A stretch of 35,232 bases of DNA from Streptomyces sp. SM1. Its GTDB lineage: Bacteria > Actinomycetota > Actinomycetes > Streptomycetales > Streptomycetaceae. A program made the position numbers and the translations under genes. The notes under the pieces were generated by a model that saw nothing but the letters and a program-made list of their open reading frames with translations, searched no databases and was not told where the DNA came from. Shown piece by piece: positions 1 through 7,567 of the stretch. Where the stretch lies: the NCBI RefSeq assembly GCF_002910825.1, contig NZ_NEUB01000614.1, positions 1 through 35,232 on the forward strand, written 5' to 3'. The stretch's first letter is position 1, and the number at the start of each line of letters is the position of its first letter.

Positions 1-34
1 AAACCCCGGTGACGCGCTCAGTGATCGCCCGACG

Positions 35-135
35 CCGCACCCGGCACCGCATCCGGCGGCCACGCTCAGCGCCGCACCCGCCGCCGCACCTGTCACCGCC
101 CTCAGCACCGCACCCGGCACCGCGCTCAGCGCCGC
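35..135. repeat. GC-rich degenerate repeat at the end of the small minus-strand gene
   Basis: A 16-bp string CCGCACCCGGCACCGC occurs exactly at 35-50 and 108-123, with a degenerate copy at 72-87. A 12-bp string GCTCAGCGCCGC occurs at 64-75 and 124-135. The second 12-mer contains the stop codon of the 31-residue minus-strand gene. The open reading frame across this stretch on the plus strand has a low-complexity Arg/Pro/His composition and is not a credible protein. The repeat probably arose by local duplication; no function can be assigned. Confidence 0.5.
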
Positions 136-221
136 GTGACGCTCCGTACGCTCGCCACGGTGAGGATGCCGAGGACGACGAGCGCGGCCGCGGCGCCGAT
201 CAGTTCTGCGGTCGTGTGCAT
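126..221 (-). CDS. 31-residue single-span membrane protein beside the potassium transporter
   Basis: ATG at 221-219 is preceded by an excellent ribosome-binding site (GGGAGG, 4 bases upstream). It opens a 31-codon frame ending in TGA at 128-126. The predicted peptide has a short polar N-terminus (MHTTAEL), one hydrophobic stretch of about 17 residues rich in Ala, Val, Leu and Ile, and a basic C-terminus (SVRSVTRR), so it should be a single-pass inner-membrane peptide. An AT-rich patch (TATATGAC on this strand, about 268-261) lies where a -10 element could sit. It is divergent from the KimA-like transporter, with about 185 bp between start codons. Its size and shape resemble KdpF, the small accessory subunit of another potassium pump, but no sequence identity is claimed. 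A role as a transporter-associated small protein is inference. Confidence 0.6.
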   Translation of the reverse strand: MHTTAELIGAAAALVVLGILTVASVRSVTRR

Positions 222-392
222 GGGACCTCCCGTGGAGCGGCGACTGCGGCCGGGTTAGTCATATAGGCATGGAACTCCCGCGACCTGCGGAATCCGGGCC
301 CCGAGCCCTGGCGGATTCACCCGGAGGACGGAGACCGTAAAGGACCCCGTATGGATCTGGGTGGCGCGTGCGCCGCCCTTCGCCCCACGGCT

Positions 393-398
393 TACGAT
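393..398 (+). promoter_or_regulatory. Possible -10 box (TACGAT) for a leaderless transcript of the potassium transporter
   Basis: TACGAT ends 8 bases before the GTG at 407, and no Shine-Dalgarno sequence precedes that GTG. This is the spacing expected of a leaderless mRNA, which is common in Streptomyces. No good -35 hexamer is visible upstream, so the call is weak. Confidence 0.3.
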
Positions 399-406
399 CC
401 ACTGTT

Positions 407-2452
407 GTGTCCAAACTGACCGACGTGCCCAAACGGATCCTCATCGGGCGCGCACTGCGCAGCGACCGGCTCGGGGAAACGCTTCTGCCCAAGCGCGTCG
501 CGCTCCCCGTCTTCGCCTCCGACCCACTGTCCTCCGTGGCGTACGCCCCCGGCGAGGTCCTGCTGGTCCTCTCCGTCGCGGGTCTGTCGGCGTACCACTT
601 CAGCCCCTGGATCACCGTGGCGGTCGTCGTGCTGATGTTCACCGTGGTCGCCAGCTACCGGCAGAACGTCCGTGAGTACCCGAGCGGCGGCGGCGACTAC
701 GAGGTGGCCACCACCAACCTCGGTCCCAAGGCCGGTCTGACCGTGGCCAGCGCCCTGCTCGTCGACTACGTCCTGACCGTCGCCGTGTCGATCTCCGCCG
801 GCATCGAGAACCTGGGCTCGGCGGTCCCGTTCGTCGTCGAGAACAAGGTGGCCTGCGCGATCGGCGTGATCGTGCTGCTGACGCTGATGAACCTGCGGGG
901 GGTCAGGGAGTCGGGCACACTCTTCGCGATCCCCACCTACGTCTTCGTCACCGGCGTCTTTCTCATGATCGCGTGGGGGAGCTTCCGCGCGGTCGTGCTC
1001 GGCGACGACATGCGGGCACCGACCGCGGACTTCGAGATCAAACCCGAGCACCCCGGACTCGCCGGCTTCGCCCTGGTCTTCCTGCTCCTGCGCGCCTTCT
1101 CCTCCGGCTGCGCGGCGCTCACCGGAGTCGAGGCGATCTCCAACGGCGTCCCCGCCTTCCGCCGGCCCAAGTCGCGCAACGCGGCGACCACGCTCGCCAT
1201 GATGGGCCTGCTCGCCGTCACCATGTTCTGCGGCATCATCGCGCTGGCCACCGCCACCCACGTCCGCATGGCCGAGAACCCGGCCGAGGACCTGACCCAC
1301 GACGGCGCCCCGCTCGGCCCGGACTACGTCCAGGACCCGGTGATCTCCCAGGTCGCCGAGGCGGTCTTCGGTCACGGCAGCATCCTGTTCATGATCCTCG
1401 CCGCCGCCACCGCGCTGGTGCTGTTCCTCGCCGCGAACACCGCCTACAACGGCTTCCCGCTGCTCGGCTCGATCCTGGCCCAGGACCGCTACCTCCCCCG
1501 CCAACTGCACACGCGCGGCGACCGCCTCGCCTTCTCCAACGGCATCGTGCTGCTCGCGGGCGCCGCGATCCTGCTGGTGTGGATCTACGGCGCCGACTCC
1601 ACGCGGCTGATCCAGCTCTACATCGTCGGCGTGTTCGTGTCCTTCACCCTCAGCCAGACCGGCATGGTCCGGCACTGGAACCGGCTGCTGGCCACCGAGA
1701 GGAACCAGGGCAAACGCCGCCGCATGGTCCGCTCCCGGGCCATCAACGCCTTCGGCGCCTTCTTCACCGGCCTGGTCCTGGTCGTCGTACTCGTCACCAA
1801 GTTCACCCACGGCGCCTGGGTCGCGCTGCTCGGGATGTGCATCTTCTACGCGACGATGACGGCGATCCACAGGCACTACGACCGGGTCGCCGAGGAGATC
1901 GCGGCGCCGGACACTCCGACCGACGACAGCGTACGGCCGTCCCGGGTCCACTCCGTCGTCCTGATCTCCAAGATCCACCGCCCCGCCCTGCGCGCGCTCG
2001 CCTACGCCCGGCTCATGCGCTCCGACACCCTGGAGGCGCTCAGCGTCAACGTGGACCCGGACGAGACCAGGGAACTGCGCGAGGAATGGGAACGGCGCGG
2101 CATCGACGTACCGCTCAAGGTGCTCGACTCGCCGTACCGGGAGGTCACGCGGCCCGTCATCGAGTACGTCAAGAGTCTGCGCAACGAGGCACCGCGCGCC
2201 GTCGTGTCCGTGATCATCCCCGAGTACGTGGTCGGCCACTGGTACGAGCACCTGCTGCACAACCAGAGCGCGCTGCGCCTGAAGGGCCGGCTGCTGTTCA
2301 GCCCGGGTGTGATGGTGACCTCGGTGCCCTACCAGCTGGAATCGTCCGAGGCCGCCAAACTGCGGGCCCGCAGGCGGCAGGACTGGGCCGCGCCCGGCTC
2401 CGTGCGCCGGGGACCGAAGGAGCGGGCGAAGGACTCCTCCCCGCACACGTAG
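407..2452 (+). CDS. KimA-like APC-family potassium transporter
   Basis: A 681-residue integral membrane protein. The first two thirds form a 12-span APC-superfamily transporter. Segments such as FASDPLSSVAYAPGE near residue 37, LLVDYVLTVAVSISAG near 130 and SSGCAALTGVEAISN near 235 correspond closely to B. subtilis KimA (YdaO), the c-di-AMP-controlled potassium importer, as I recall that family. The last 170 or so residues form a soluble domain like the universal-stress-type C-terminal domain of KimA. Annotation pipelines would probably call it an amino-acid permease; potassium is the better guess. I chose GTG 407 (VSKLTDVPKR) over ATG 368, because the conserved family N-terminus begins there and a -10-like box sits just upstream. 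It is followed after 69 bp by the RNA methyltransferase gene. Control by c-di-AMP is family knowledge, not visible in the sequence. Confidence 0.8.
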   Translation: MSKLTDVPKRILIGRALRSDRLGETLLPKRVALPVFASDPLSSVAYAPGEVLLVLSVAGLSAYHFSPWITVAVVVLMFTVVASYRQNVREYPSGGGDYEVATTNLGPKAGLTVASALLVDYVLTVAVSISAGIENLGSAVPFVVENKVACAIGVIVLLTLMNLRGVRESGTLFAIPTYVFVTGVFLMIAWGSFRAVVLGDDMRAPTADFEIKPEHPGLAGFALVFLLLRAFSSGCAALTGVEAISNGVPAFRRPKSRNAATTLAMMGLLAVTMFCGIIALATATHVRMAENPAEDLTHDGAPLGPDYVQDPVISQVAEAVFGHGSILFMILAAATALVLFLAANTAYNGFPLLGSILAQDRYLPRQLHTRGDRLAFSNGIVLLAGAAILLVWIYGADSTRLIQLYIVGVFVSFTLSQTGMVRHWNRLLATERNQGKRRRMVRSRAINAFGAFFTGLVLVVVLVTKFTHGAWVALLGMCIFYATMTAIHRHYDRVAEEIAAPDTPTDDSVRPSRVHSVVLISKIHRPALRALAYARLMRSDTLEALSVNVDPDETRELREEWERRGIDVPLKVLDSPYREVTRPVIEYVKSLRNEAPRAVVSVIIPEYVVGHWYEHLLHNQSALRLKGRLLFSPGVMVTSVPYQLESSEAAKLRARRRQDWAAPGSVRRGPKERAKDSSPHT

Positions 2453-2473
2453 ACTGGTGGGCTGTTGTTGTCC

Positions 2474-2490
2474 CGGGCCCTGAGGGCCCG
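2474..2490 (+). terminator. Short perfect hairpin between transporter and methyltransferase genes
   Basis: CGGGCCC-TGA-GGGCCCG is a 7-bp perfect stem with a 3-base loop, 21 bp after the transporter stop and 31 bp before the methyltransferase start. No U-run follows, which is usual for actinomycete terminators. It could be a weak terminator or attenuator, or simply an intercistronic hairpin. Confidence 0.35.
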
Positions 2491-2521
2491 CCCGTTCCCG
2501 ATGTTGTGGAGTCACCCCGCC

Positions 2522-3850
2522 ATGCAGGCAGAACCGAGGAAATCACTGGTGGGGGAGGAGTACGAGGTCGAGATCGGCCCCGTCGCCCACGGCGGCCACT
2601 GCATCGCCCGTACCTCCGAGGGCCAGGTCCTCTTCGTCCGGCACGCTCTGCCCGGCGAACGGGTCGTCGCCCAGGTCACCGAGGGCGAGGAGGGGGCCCG
2701 CTTCCTCCGCGCGGACGCGGTGCGCGTCCTGGACGCCTCCAAGGACCGCATCGACGCCCCCTGCCCCTTCGCCGGCCCCGGCCGCTGCGGCGGCTGCGAC
2801 TGGCAGCACGCCAAGCCCGGCGCCCAGCGGCGCCTCAAGGGCGAGGTCGTCGCCGAGCAGCTCCAGCACCTCGCCGGGCTGACGCCCGAGGAGGCCGGCT
2901 GGGACGGCACCGTGATGCCGGCCGAGGGCGACAAGGTCCCGGCCGGACAGGTCCCGGCGTGGCGCACCCGCGTGCAGTACGCCGTCACCGCCGACGGCCG
3001 CGCGGGACTGCGCCGGCACCGCTCGCACGAGGTCGAGCCGATCGACCACTGCATGATCGCCGCGGAGGGTGTCAGCGAGCTGGGCATCGAGAAGCGGGAC
3101 TGGACGGGCATGGACTCCGTCGAGGCGATCGCCGCGACCGGCTCCCAGGACCGCCAGGTCGTCCTCACCCCCAAGCCCGGCGCACGCCTTCCGCTGGTCG
3201 AACTCGACCGCCCCGTCTCCGTCATGCGCATCGACGAGCGCTCCGGCCAGCTCCACCGGGTCCACGGCCGCCCCTTCGTCCGTGAACGCGCGGACGGACG
3301 CACGCACCGTGTCGCCGGCGGCGGGTTCTGGCAGGTCCACCCGCAGGCCGCCGACACCCTGGTCACCGCGGTCATGCAGGGCCTGCTGCCCCGCAAGGGC
3401 GACATGGCCCTCGACCTCTACTGCGGCGTCGGCCTCTTCGCGGGCGCCCTGGCCGACCGGGTCGGCGAGGCGGGCGCGGTCCTCGGTATCGAGTCCGGCA
3501 AGCGCGCGGTGGAGGACGCCCGCCACAACCTGGCGGAGTTCCCCCGCGTCCGCATCGAGCAGGGCAAGGTCGAGTCGGTCCTGCCCCGCACGGGCATCGA
3601 CGAGGTCGACCTCATCGTCCTCGACCCGCCCCGAGCGGGCGCCGGCCGCAAGACGGTGGGACACCTGTCCTCCCTGGGCGCCCGCCGCATCGCCTACGTC
3701 GCCTGCGACCCGGCGGCACTGGCCCGCGACCTGGCGTACTTCCGCGACGGCGGCTACCGCGTGCGGACACTCCGGGTGTTCGACCTGTTCCCGATGACGC
3801 ATCACGTGGAGTGCGTTGCCATCCTCGAACCGGTCGCAAAGGGCGCCTGA
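2522..3850 (+). CDS. TRAM-domain class I SAM-dependent RNA (uracil-5-)methyltransferase, TrmA/RlmD family
   Basis: A 442-residue cytoplasmic enzyme predicted to methylate C5 of a uridine in rRNA or tRNA. Residues 8-70 form the TRAM RNA-binding domain. C81, C89, C92 and C177 (CPFAGPGRCGGC and IDHC) match the four iron-sulphur ligands of RlmD-type enzymes. The SAM-binding motif is DLYCGVGLF (298-306), followed by LDPPRAGAG (367-375). The catalytic cysteine is C395 in AYVACDP. The C-terminal DLFPMTHHVE (421-430) carries the general-base glutamate E430, as in E. coli RlmD, which ends DMFPHTGHLE. Start ATG 2522 gives the expected TRAM start; upstream codons are low-complexity. The substrate (23S rRNA U747/U1939-like or tRNA U54) cannot be decided. 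The 3' end, including the HVE codons, is repeated twice further along the window and appears to be an integration target. Confidence 0.88.
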   Translation: MQAEPRKSLVGEEYEVEIGPVAHGGHCIARTSEGQVLFVRHALPGERVVAQVTEGEEGARFLRADAVRVLDASKDRIDAPCPFAGPGRCGGCDWQHAKPGAQRRLKGEVVAEQLQHLAGLTPEEAGWDGTVMPAEGDKVPAGQVPAWRTRVQYAVTADGRAGLRRHRSHEVEPIDHCMIAAEGVSELGIEKRDWTGMDSVEAIAATGSQDRQVVLTPKPGARLPLVELDRPVSVMRIDERSGQLHRVHGRPFVRERADGRTHRVAGGGFWQVHPQAADTLVTAVMQGLLPRKGDMALDLYCGVGLFAGALADRVGEAGAVLGIESGKRAVEDARHNLAEFPRVRIEQGKVESVLPRTGIDEVDLIVLDPPRAGAGRKTVGHLSSLGARRIAYVACDPAALARDLAYFRDGGYRVRTLRVFDLFPMTHHVECVAILEPVAKGA

Positions 3851-3861
3851 CCTGCGGTTTT
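3782..3861 (+). other. Attachment-site copy 1: functional 3' end of the RNA methyltransferase gene
   Basis: This stretch runs from the GAC codon of D421 to the TGACCTGCGGTTT string that begins at the stop codon. It is the intact gene's own copy of a segment found again at 21783 and 33144. The string common to all three is CACGTGGAGTGCGT, here at 3803-3816. The three copies differ mainly at third codon positions, so they look like orthologous gene ends brought in by different elements rather than a recent duplication. Read as the attL-like junction of the first element. Confidence 0.7.
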
Positions 3862-3905
3862 GCGCGTGCGTATTATGTGTGGCGTGGGTGTTACGGGCGA
3901 TATCT

Positions 3906-4024
3906 TGACGCCGAAATGACGCTCATTTGACGCTCGTTCTGATGGGGTGTCAGGTGTGTATCGAGTAGGTCAGGTGGCGTCAAAGCTGCGAGTAACGCTG
4001 TGACGTTGAGGGCTCGTGACGCTC
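3906..4024 (+). repeat. Arm-type TGACGCTC repeats right of attachment copy 1
   Basis: TGACGCC at 3906-3912, TGACGCTC at 3917-3924 and TGACGCTC at 3928-3935 are spaced exactly 11 bp, about one helical turn. A further TGACGCTC lies at 4017-4024 and a related TGACGTTG at 4001. The same paired 11-bp-period motif flanks the other two attachment copies. The spacing suggests cooperative binding by an integrase arm domain or excisionase. The interval to the IS66-type element at 4032 otherwise holds no gene. Confidence 0.55.
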
Positions 4025-4031
4025 AATGTGG

Positions 4032-5544
4032 GTAACTGTTTACGACTGCGGGTGACCTGCGGGTGACCTGCGGTGACGTGGTGCGGGGCAGTGGCGGCGG
4101 CCGGTAGATTGATCTTGTGACCGCCGCCCCTCCGCCGCCCTCCTACGAGGAGCTGGCCTCGTTGGTGGCGGTCCAGGCAGCGATGATCGAGCGGCTTGAG
4201 GCGTGGATCGTCGAGCAGGACGCCGAGATTGCGGAGTTGAAGCGCAGGCTGGCCGCGAACTCGACGAACTCCTCCCGGCCGCCGTCCAGTGACGGGCTGG
4301 CCAAGAAGCCCACGCCGAAGTCGCTGCGCAAGGCGACAGGGCGCAAGCCGGGCCGGGCGAAGGGCGATCCCGGGGGCCGGCTGGAGCAGGTCACCGACCC
4401 GGACCGCATAGTTGATCACCACCCCGAGGCGTGCGGCGGCTGCGGTAACGATCTGCCCAACGCGGTCAGTTCGGGCTTCAGGGCCCGGCAGGTCTTCGAT
4501 CTGCCCGAGATCACACCGGAGGTGACCGAGCACCGGTTACACCAGACGGTGTGCGGCTGCGGACACACCACCACGGCGACGGCCCCGGACCTGGTCACGG
4601 CAGCCGTCGTGTACGGACCCGGCGTGCGGGCGGCGATCGCCTACCTGTCGGCCTACCAGCACCTGCCGGCCAAGCGCCTGGCCGAGGCCATGGCGTCCCT
4701 GTTCAACCTGCCGATCTCCACCGGCACCGTCCTGTCCGTACTGGCCCGTGCCCACGACGGCCTCGGGGACTTCGAGACGCAGGTCAAGGCCCATCTGGCC
4801 GCCGCTCCGGTCGCGCACGCGGATGAGTGCGGGGTGCGGGTGGCCGGCCGTCTGCACTGGCTGCACGTGATGTGCACCCATCTGGTCACCTTCTACGGCA
4901 TCCACGCCCAGCGCGGCCGGGTGGCGATGGACGACTTCGCGATCCTGCCCGCCTTCACCGACGCCCTGGCCTCCTACACGATCTACGGCGATACCCGGGC
5001 CCTGTGCGGCGCGCACGTTCAGCGCGAGTTGATCGCCGTCACCGAGGATGCCCGCCGCGATCCGGCCTGGGCGAAGGCCATGATCGACGTGCTCATCGAG
5101 GCCAAGGACGCGGTCGCCGAGGTGGCGGCCGCCGGACAGTCCGCCCTCGCTCCCCACACCCTCACCGGCTTCCAGGACCGCTACGGCAGGCGGTGTTGTG
5201 CGGCATCGCCGCCGACCCGCACCCCGGCAAGGGGCCGAAATCCAAGGCCAGAGCCCTCGCGGAGCGGCTGCGTGACCGCACCGCCGAGTACCAGCGGTAC
5301 ATGACCGACTTCGCGGTCCCGTTCGACAACAACGCCGCCGAGCGTGACCTGCGGATGGTCAAGGCGCAACAGAAGATCTCCGGATCCTGGCGGACCCTGA
5401 CCGGCGCGAGGCGATTCGCCCGGATCCGCTCCTACATCTCCACCGTCCGTAACACGGCATCAACCCGCTCACCGCCCTGCGCGACCTCTTCGCCGGACGG
5501 CCATGGATGCTGCCCGCGACCAACTGAAAGCCCTGAACAGTTAC
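4032..5544 (+). mobile_element. IS66-family insertion sequence, degenerate copy
   Basis: The element begins GTAACTGTTTACG at 4032 and ends GAACAGTTAC at 5544, giving imperfect terminal inverted repeats that start GTAA, as IS66-family elements do. The same ends bound the second copy at 33692-35232. Length is 1513 bp. The eight bases on each side (CAATGTGG and CGAGGTAC) do not match, so no target-site duplication survives, suggesting rearrangement after insertion. Just inside the left end is an 11-bp tandem duplication, GTGACCTGCGG at 4052-4062 and 4063-4073, that is present only once in the other copy. Confidence 0.75.
4117..5527 (+). pseudogene. IS66-family transposase, inactivated by two frameshifts
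   Basis: The GTG at 4117, just after a TAGATT -10-like box, opens a frame matching the intact transposase at 33709-35157 on the other strand. The coiled-coil N-terminus, the zinc-binding pairs (CGGCG and CGCG) and the HADECGVRV acidic site are present. A single base is missing after the GFQDRY codons near 5184 (the intact copy reads RYRQAALCG), and the frame continues 1 base over. It then carries the NNAAERDLRM motif with the last acidic residue. A second 1-base deletion near 5451 disrupts STVRTHGI before the natural stop at 5525-5527. It is a clear pseudogene and could not supply full-length transposase. Confidence 0.85.
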
Positions 5545-5774
5545 CGAGGTACAGCCTGTAAAGACGAACGTCAGCAAAGCGAGCTCAGCAGCGAGCCCCT
5601 CATCGGGGCGGACAGGATCGGACACCCCGTCACCCTACCGATTACCCGACGCTGTGAGCGCACCGGCCACACCCGGCTGAATAGCTACGTCTCAGCAGCT
5701 CACGATCTCATACAGGAACACAGTACGGCGCCGACCGGCAACGCCTGGGCCGCCGACAGGGCATCGCCGAGGTC

Positions 5775-5969
5775 ATGAGGAGCGAGTCCACCCGGACCGG
5801 GAAAGCCCGAGACATCGCCGAGAAGCTCGCTACCACCGACCCGAAGACGATCAAGACAATCGGCACCCAGCTGGGCAAACGGGCCCGCCTTGGACTACTG
5901 CAACGCATCGGCTACGGCGCCTACAAGATGGCCCTCCGCGGGGACTTGCCGTCCCCCACGAACCCTTGA
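5775..5969 (+). CDS. Small hypothetical protein or gene remnant
   Basis: A 64-codon frame (MRSESTRTGKARDIAEKL...) with a fairly hydrophilic, Lys/Arg-rich helical composition. The frame is open upstream to about 5685 without another start. No ribosome-binding site is visible and I do not recognise the family. It lies in a 440-bp stretch between the right end of the broken insertion sequence (5544) and the convergent MFS gene (stop at 5988). It is probably the C-terminal remnant of a gene destroyed by the rearrangement that removed the insertion-site duplication. Nothing else is visible in 5545-5774. Confidence 0.3.
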   Translation: MRSESTRTGKARDIAEKLATTDPKTIKTIGTQLGKRARLGLLQRIGYGAYKMALRGDLPSPTNP

Positions 5970-5987
5970 CTTCGCGGCATTGCACGA

Positions 5988-7346
5988 TCAAGGGGAAGCT
6001 TCAACGGCTCCCTTGCCCGCCTTTCGGGGCACGACCCGGACCCGCGGGACGCGGCGGCTCCACCCGAACGCGAGCCGATGACCGGCGGCCCTGACCAGGA
6101 GAAGGCCGGTCGCCGTCGCGGTGACAGCCGCCACCGCGCCGGCCGCCCCGAGGCCGAGCCTGGCGCCGAACGTGTCGGTGACCAGGCCGACCACCGGAGC
6201 GCCCAGAGGCGCGCCGCCGAGGAGGACCATCATGTACAGCGCCGTGACCCGGCCTCGGAATGTCGGGGCGGTCGAAGTCTGCATGGTGGCGTTGGTGGTG
6301 ACGTTGACGACCATGGCGAACAGGCCCATGGGGACCAGGAGCAGCGCGAAGCTCCACAGGGTCGGTGCCACGGCGGCCACGGTCCCCAGTGCGCCGAAGG
6401 CCAGCGCGGCGAGGAAGGGCAGCCTTCGTCGTGCTCTCTCATGTCGGGCGGCGAGCAGCGCGCCCGCCAGGGAGCCCGTCGCGACCAGGGTGTTGAAGAG
6501 GCTGTAGGCGCCCGCACCGGCATGGAAGACGTCATCGGCGAAGGCGGAGAGGTGGACGGGAAAGTTGAGGGCGAAGGTCCCGAAGAAGCCGACCAGGACG
6601 ATGGGCCAGACCAGGTCGGGGCGGCCGGCGACGTAACGCAGACCCTCGCGCAGCTGTCCCTTTCCGTTCGGGGCGCGCTCGACCGGGTGCAGTTCGCGGC
6701 GCCGCATCAGCATCATGCAGGCCAGGGGCGCGGCGAAGGACACGCCGTTGAGGAGGAACGCCCAACCCGTGCCGACGCCCGTGATCAGCAGACCCGCGAC
6801 GGCGGGACCGATCAGCCGGGCGGACTGGAAGTTGGCGGAGTTGAGGCCCACGGCGTTCCGCAGCAGTTCCGGGCCGACCAGTTCGGAGAGGAAGGACTGG
6901 CGGGCGGGGTTGTCGAGCACGGTCGCGAGGCCCACGGCGAACGCGGCGGTGTACACATGCCAGACATGGACCCGGCCGGTCAGGGTGAGAACGGCGAGCG
7001 CGAGCGCGGTGAGGGCCATGGCCACCTGGGTGGCGACGAGTATGGGGCGCTTGGGCAGGCGGTCGACGAGTACGCCGCCGTACAGGCCGAAGAGCAGCAG
7101 GGGCAGGAACTGCAGTGCGGTGGTGACACCGACGGCGGTCGACGAGCCGGTGAGACCGAGGACCAGCCAGTCCTGGGCGATGCGTTGCATCCAGGTGCCG
7201 TTGTTGGAGACGACCTGGCCGAGGAAGAAGAGGCGGTAGTTCCTCACCTTCAGCGCGGACAGCAGCGGGGCTCTGGGCGAGAGGCGGCCGTGCGGATCGC
7301 GGGTGTCGGATGTGGGGGCGGAACCGGTTCCGGGTTCCGTACTCAA
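5988..7346 (-). CDS. MFS transporter, DHA3/EntS-like exporter
   Basis: A 452-residue polytopic membrane protein with about 12 spans. The N-terminal half has a motif-A-like loop GGVLVDRLPKRPIL between spans 2 and 3 and the DNPARQSFLSELV segment typical of the DHA3 group (EntS, macrolide-efflux-like). I chose the TTG start at 7346-7344, because AGGAGG lies 9 bases upstream and the conserved SALKVRNYRLFFLGQ start follows after about 28 residues. The longer open frame to 7475 has low-complexity Arg/Thr codons and no good start signal. The substrate is unknown. It lies downstream of the LacI-type gene on the same strand, with 221 bp and a hairpin between them, so it is probably a separate unit. 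A link with uronate use is not evident. Confidence 0.8.
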   Translation of the reverse strand: MSTEPGTGSAPTSDTRDPHGRLSPRAPLLSALKVRNYRLFFLGQVVSNNGTWMQRIAQDWLVLGLTGSSTAVGVTTALQFLPLLLFGLYGGVLVDRLPKRPILVATQVAMALTALALAVLTLTGRVHVWHVYTAAFAVGLATVLDNPARQSFLSELVGPELLRNAVGLNSANFQSARLIGPAVAGLLITGVGTGWAFLLNGVSFAAPLACMMLMRRRELHPVERAPNGKGQLREGLRYVAGRPDLVWPIVLVGFFGTFALNFPVHLSAFADDVFHAGAGAYSLFNTLVATGSLAGALLAARHERARRRLPFLAALAFGALGTVAAVAPTLWSFALLLVPMGLFAMVVNVTTNATMQTSTAPTFRGRVTALYMMVLLGGAPLGAPVVGLVTDTFGARLGLGAAGAVAAVTATATGLLLVRAAGHRLAFGWSRRVPRVRVVPRKAGKGAVEASP

Positions 7347-7423
7347 TCGGGTTCGCCTCCTGGTCGTCGTCCGACGGGGGCCGACAGGGCTTCCGCCTCG
7401 GTGCGCGGCTCCGGCGCCACCGA

Positions 7424-7440
7424 GGACACCGACGGTGTCC
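7424..7440 (-). terminator. Hairpin between the LacI-type gene and the MFS gene
   Basis: GGACACC-GAC-GGTGTCC is a perfect 7-bp stem with a 3-base loop, about 130 bp after the regulator's stop and about 80 bp before the MFS start on the minus strand. It could be a terminator for the regulator or an operator. The same 221-bp gap contains a 14-bp direct repeat (ACGGGGGCCGACAG, around 7374 and 7449). The rest of the gap shows nothing recognisable. Confidence 0.35.
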
Positions 7441-7567
7441 GCACTCGAACGGGGGCCGACAGCGGCAGGGCCCACCCGTCGGCTGTTGGGTGTCGGCCCG
7501 TCATGCCGCGTCGTGCGAGGTCACCGGACGCGTATGCGGTTGCGGTGGTGAAGAGCCGCGGGTCCGG

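Noticed and set aside
222..406. Possible c-di-AMP (ydaO-type) riboswitch before the KimA-like gene.
   Set aside because: The space is short, no conserved riboswitch core could be recognised, and the likely start appears leaderless.
392..2515. Very long open frame opposite the potassium transporter (and similar ones opposite many genes).
   Set aside because: Asp/Gly/Arg/His-rich composition and exact antisense position are typical shadows of high-GC coding regions; the opposing frame has clear family motifs.
3851..4031. A tRNA gene as the integration target.
   Set aside because: No cloverleaf or TTC-arm sequence (GGTTCRANNCC) is visible at any of the three junctions; the shared sequence is protein-coding.
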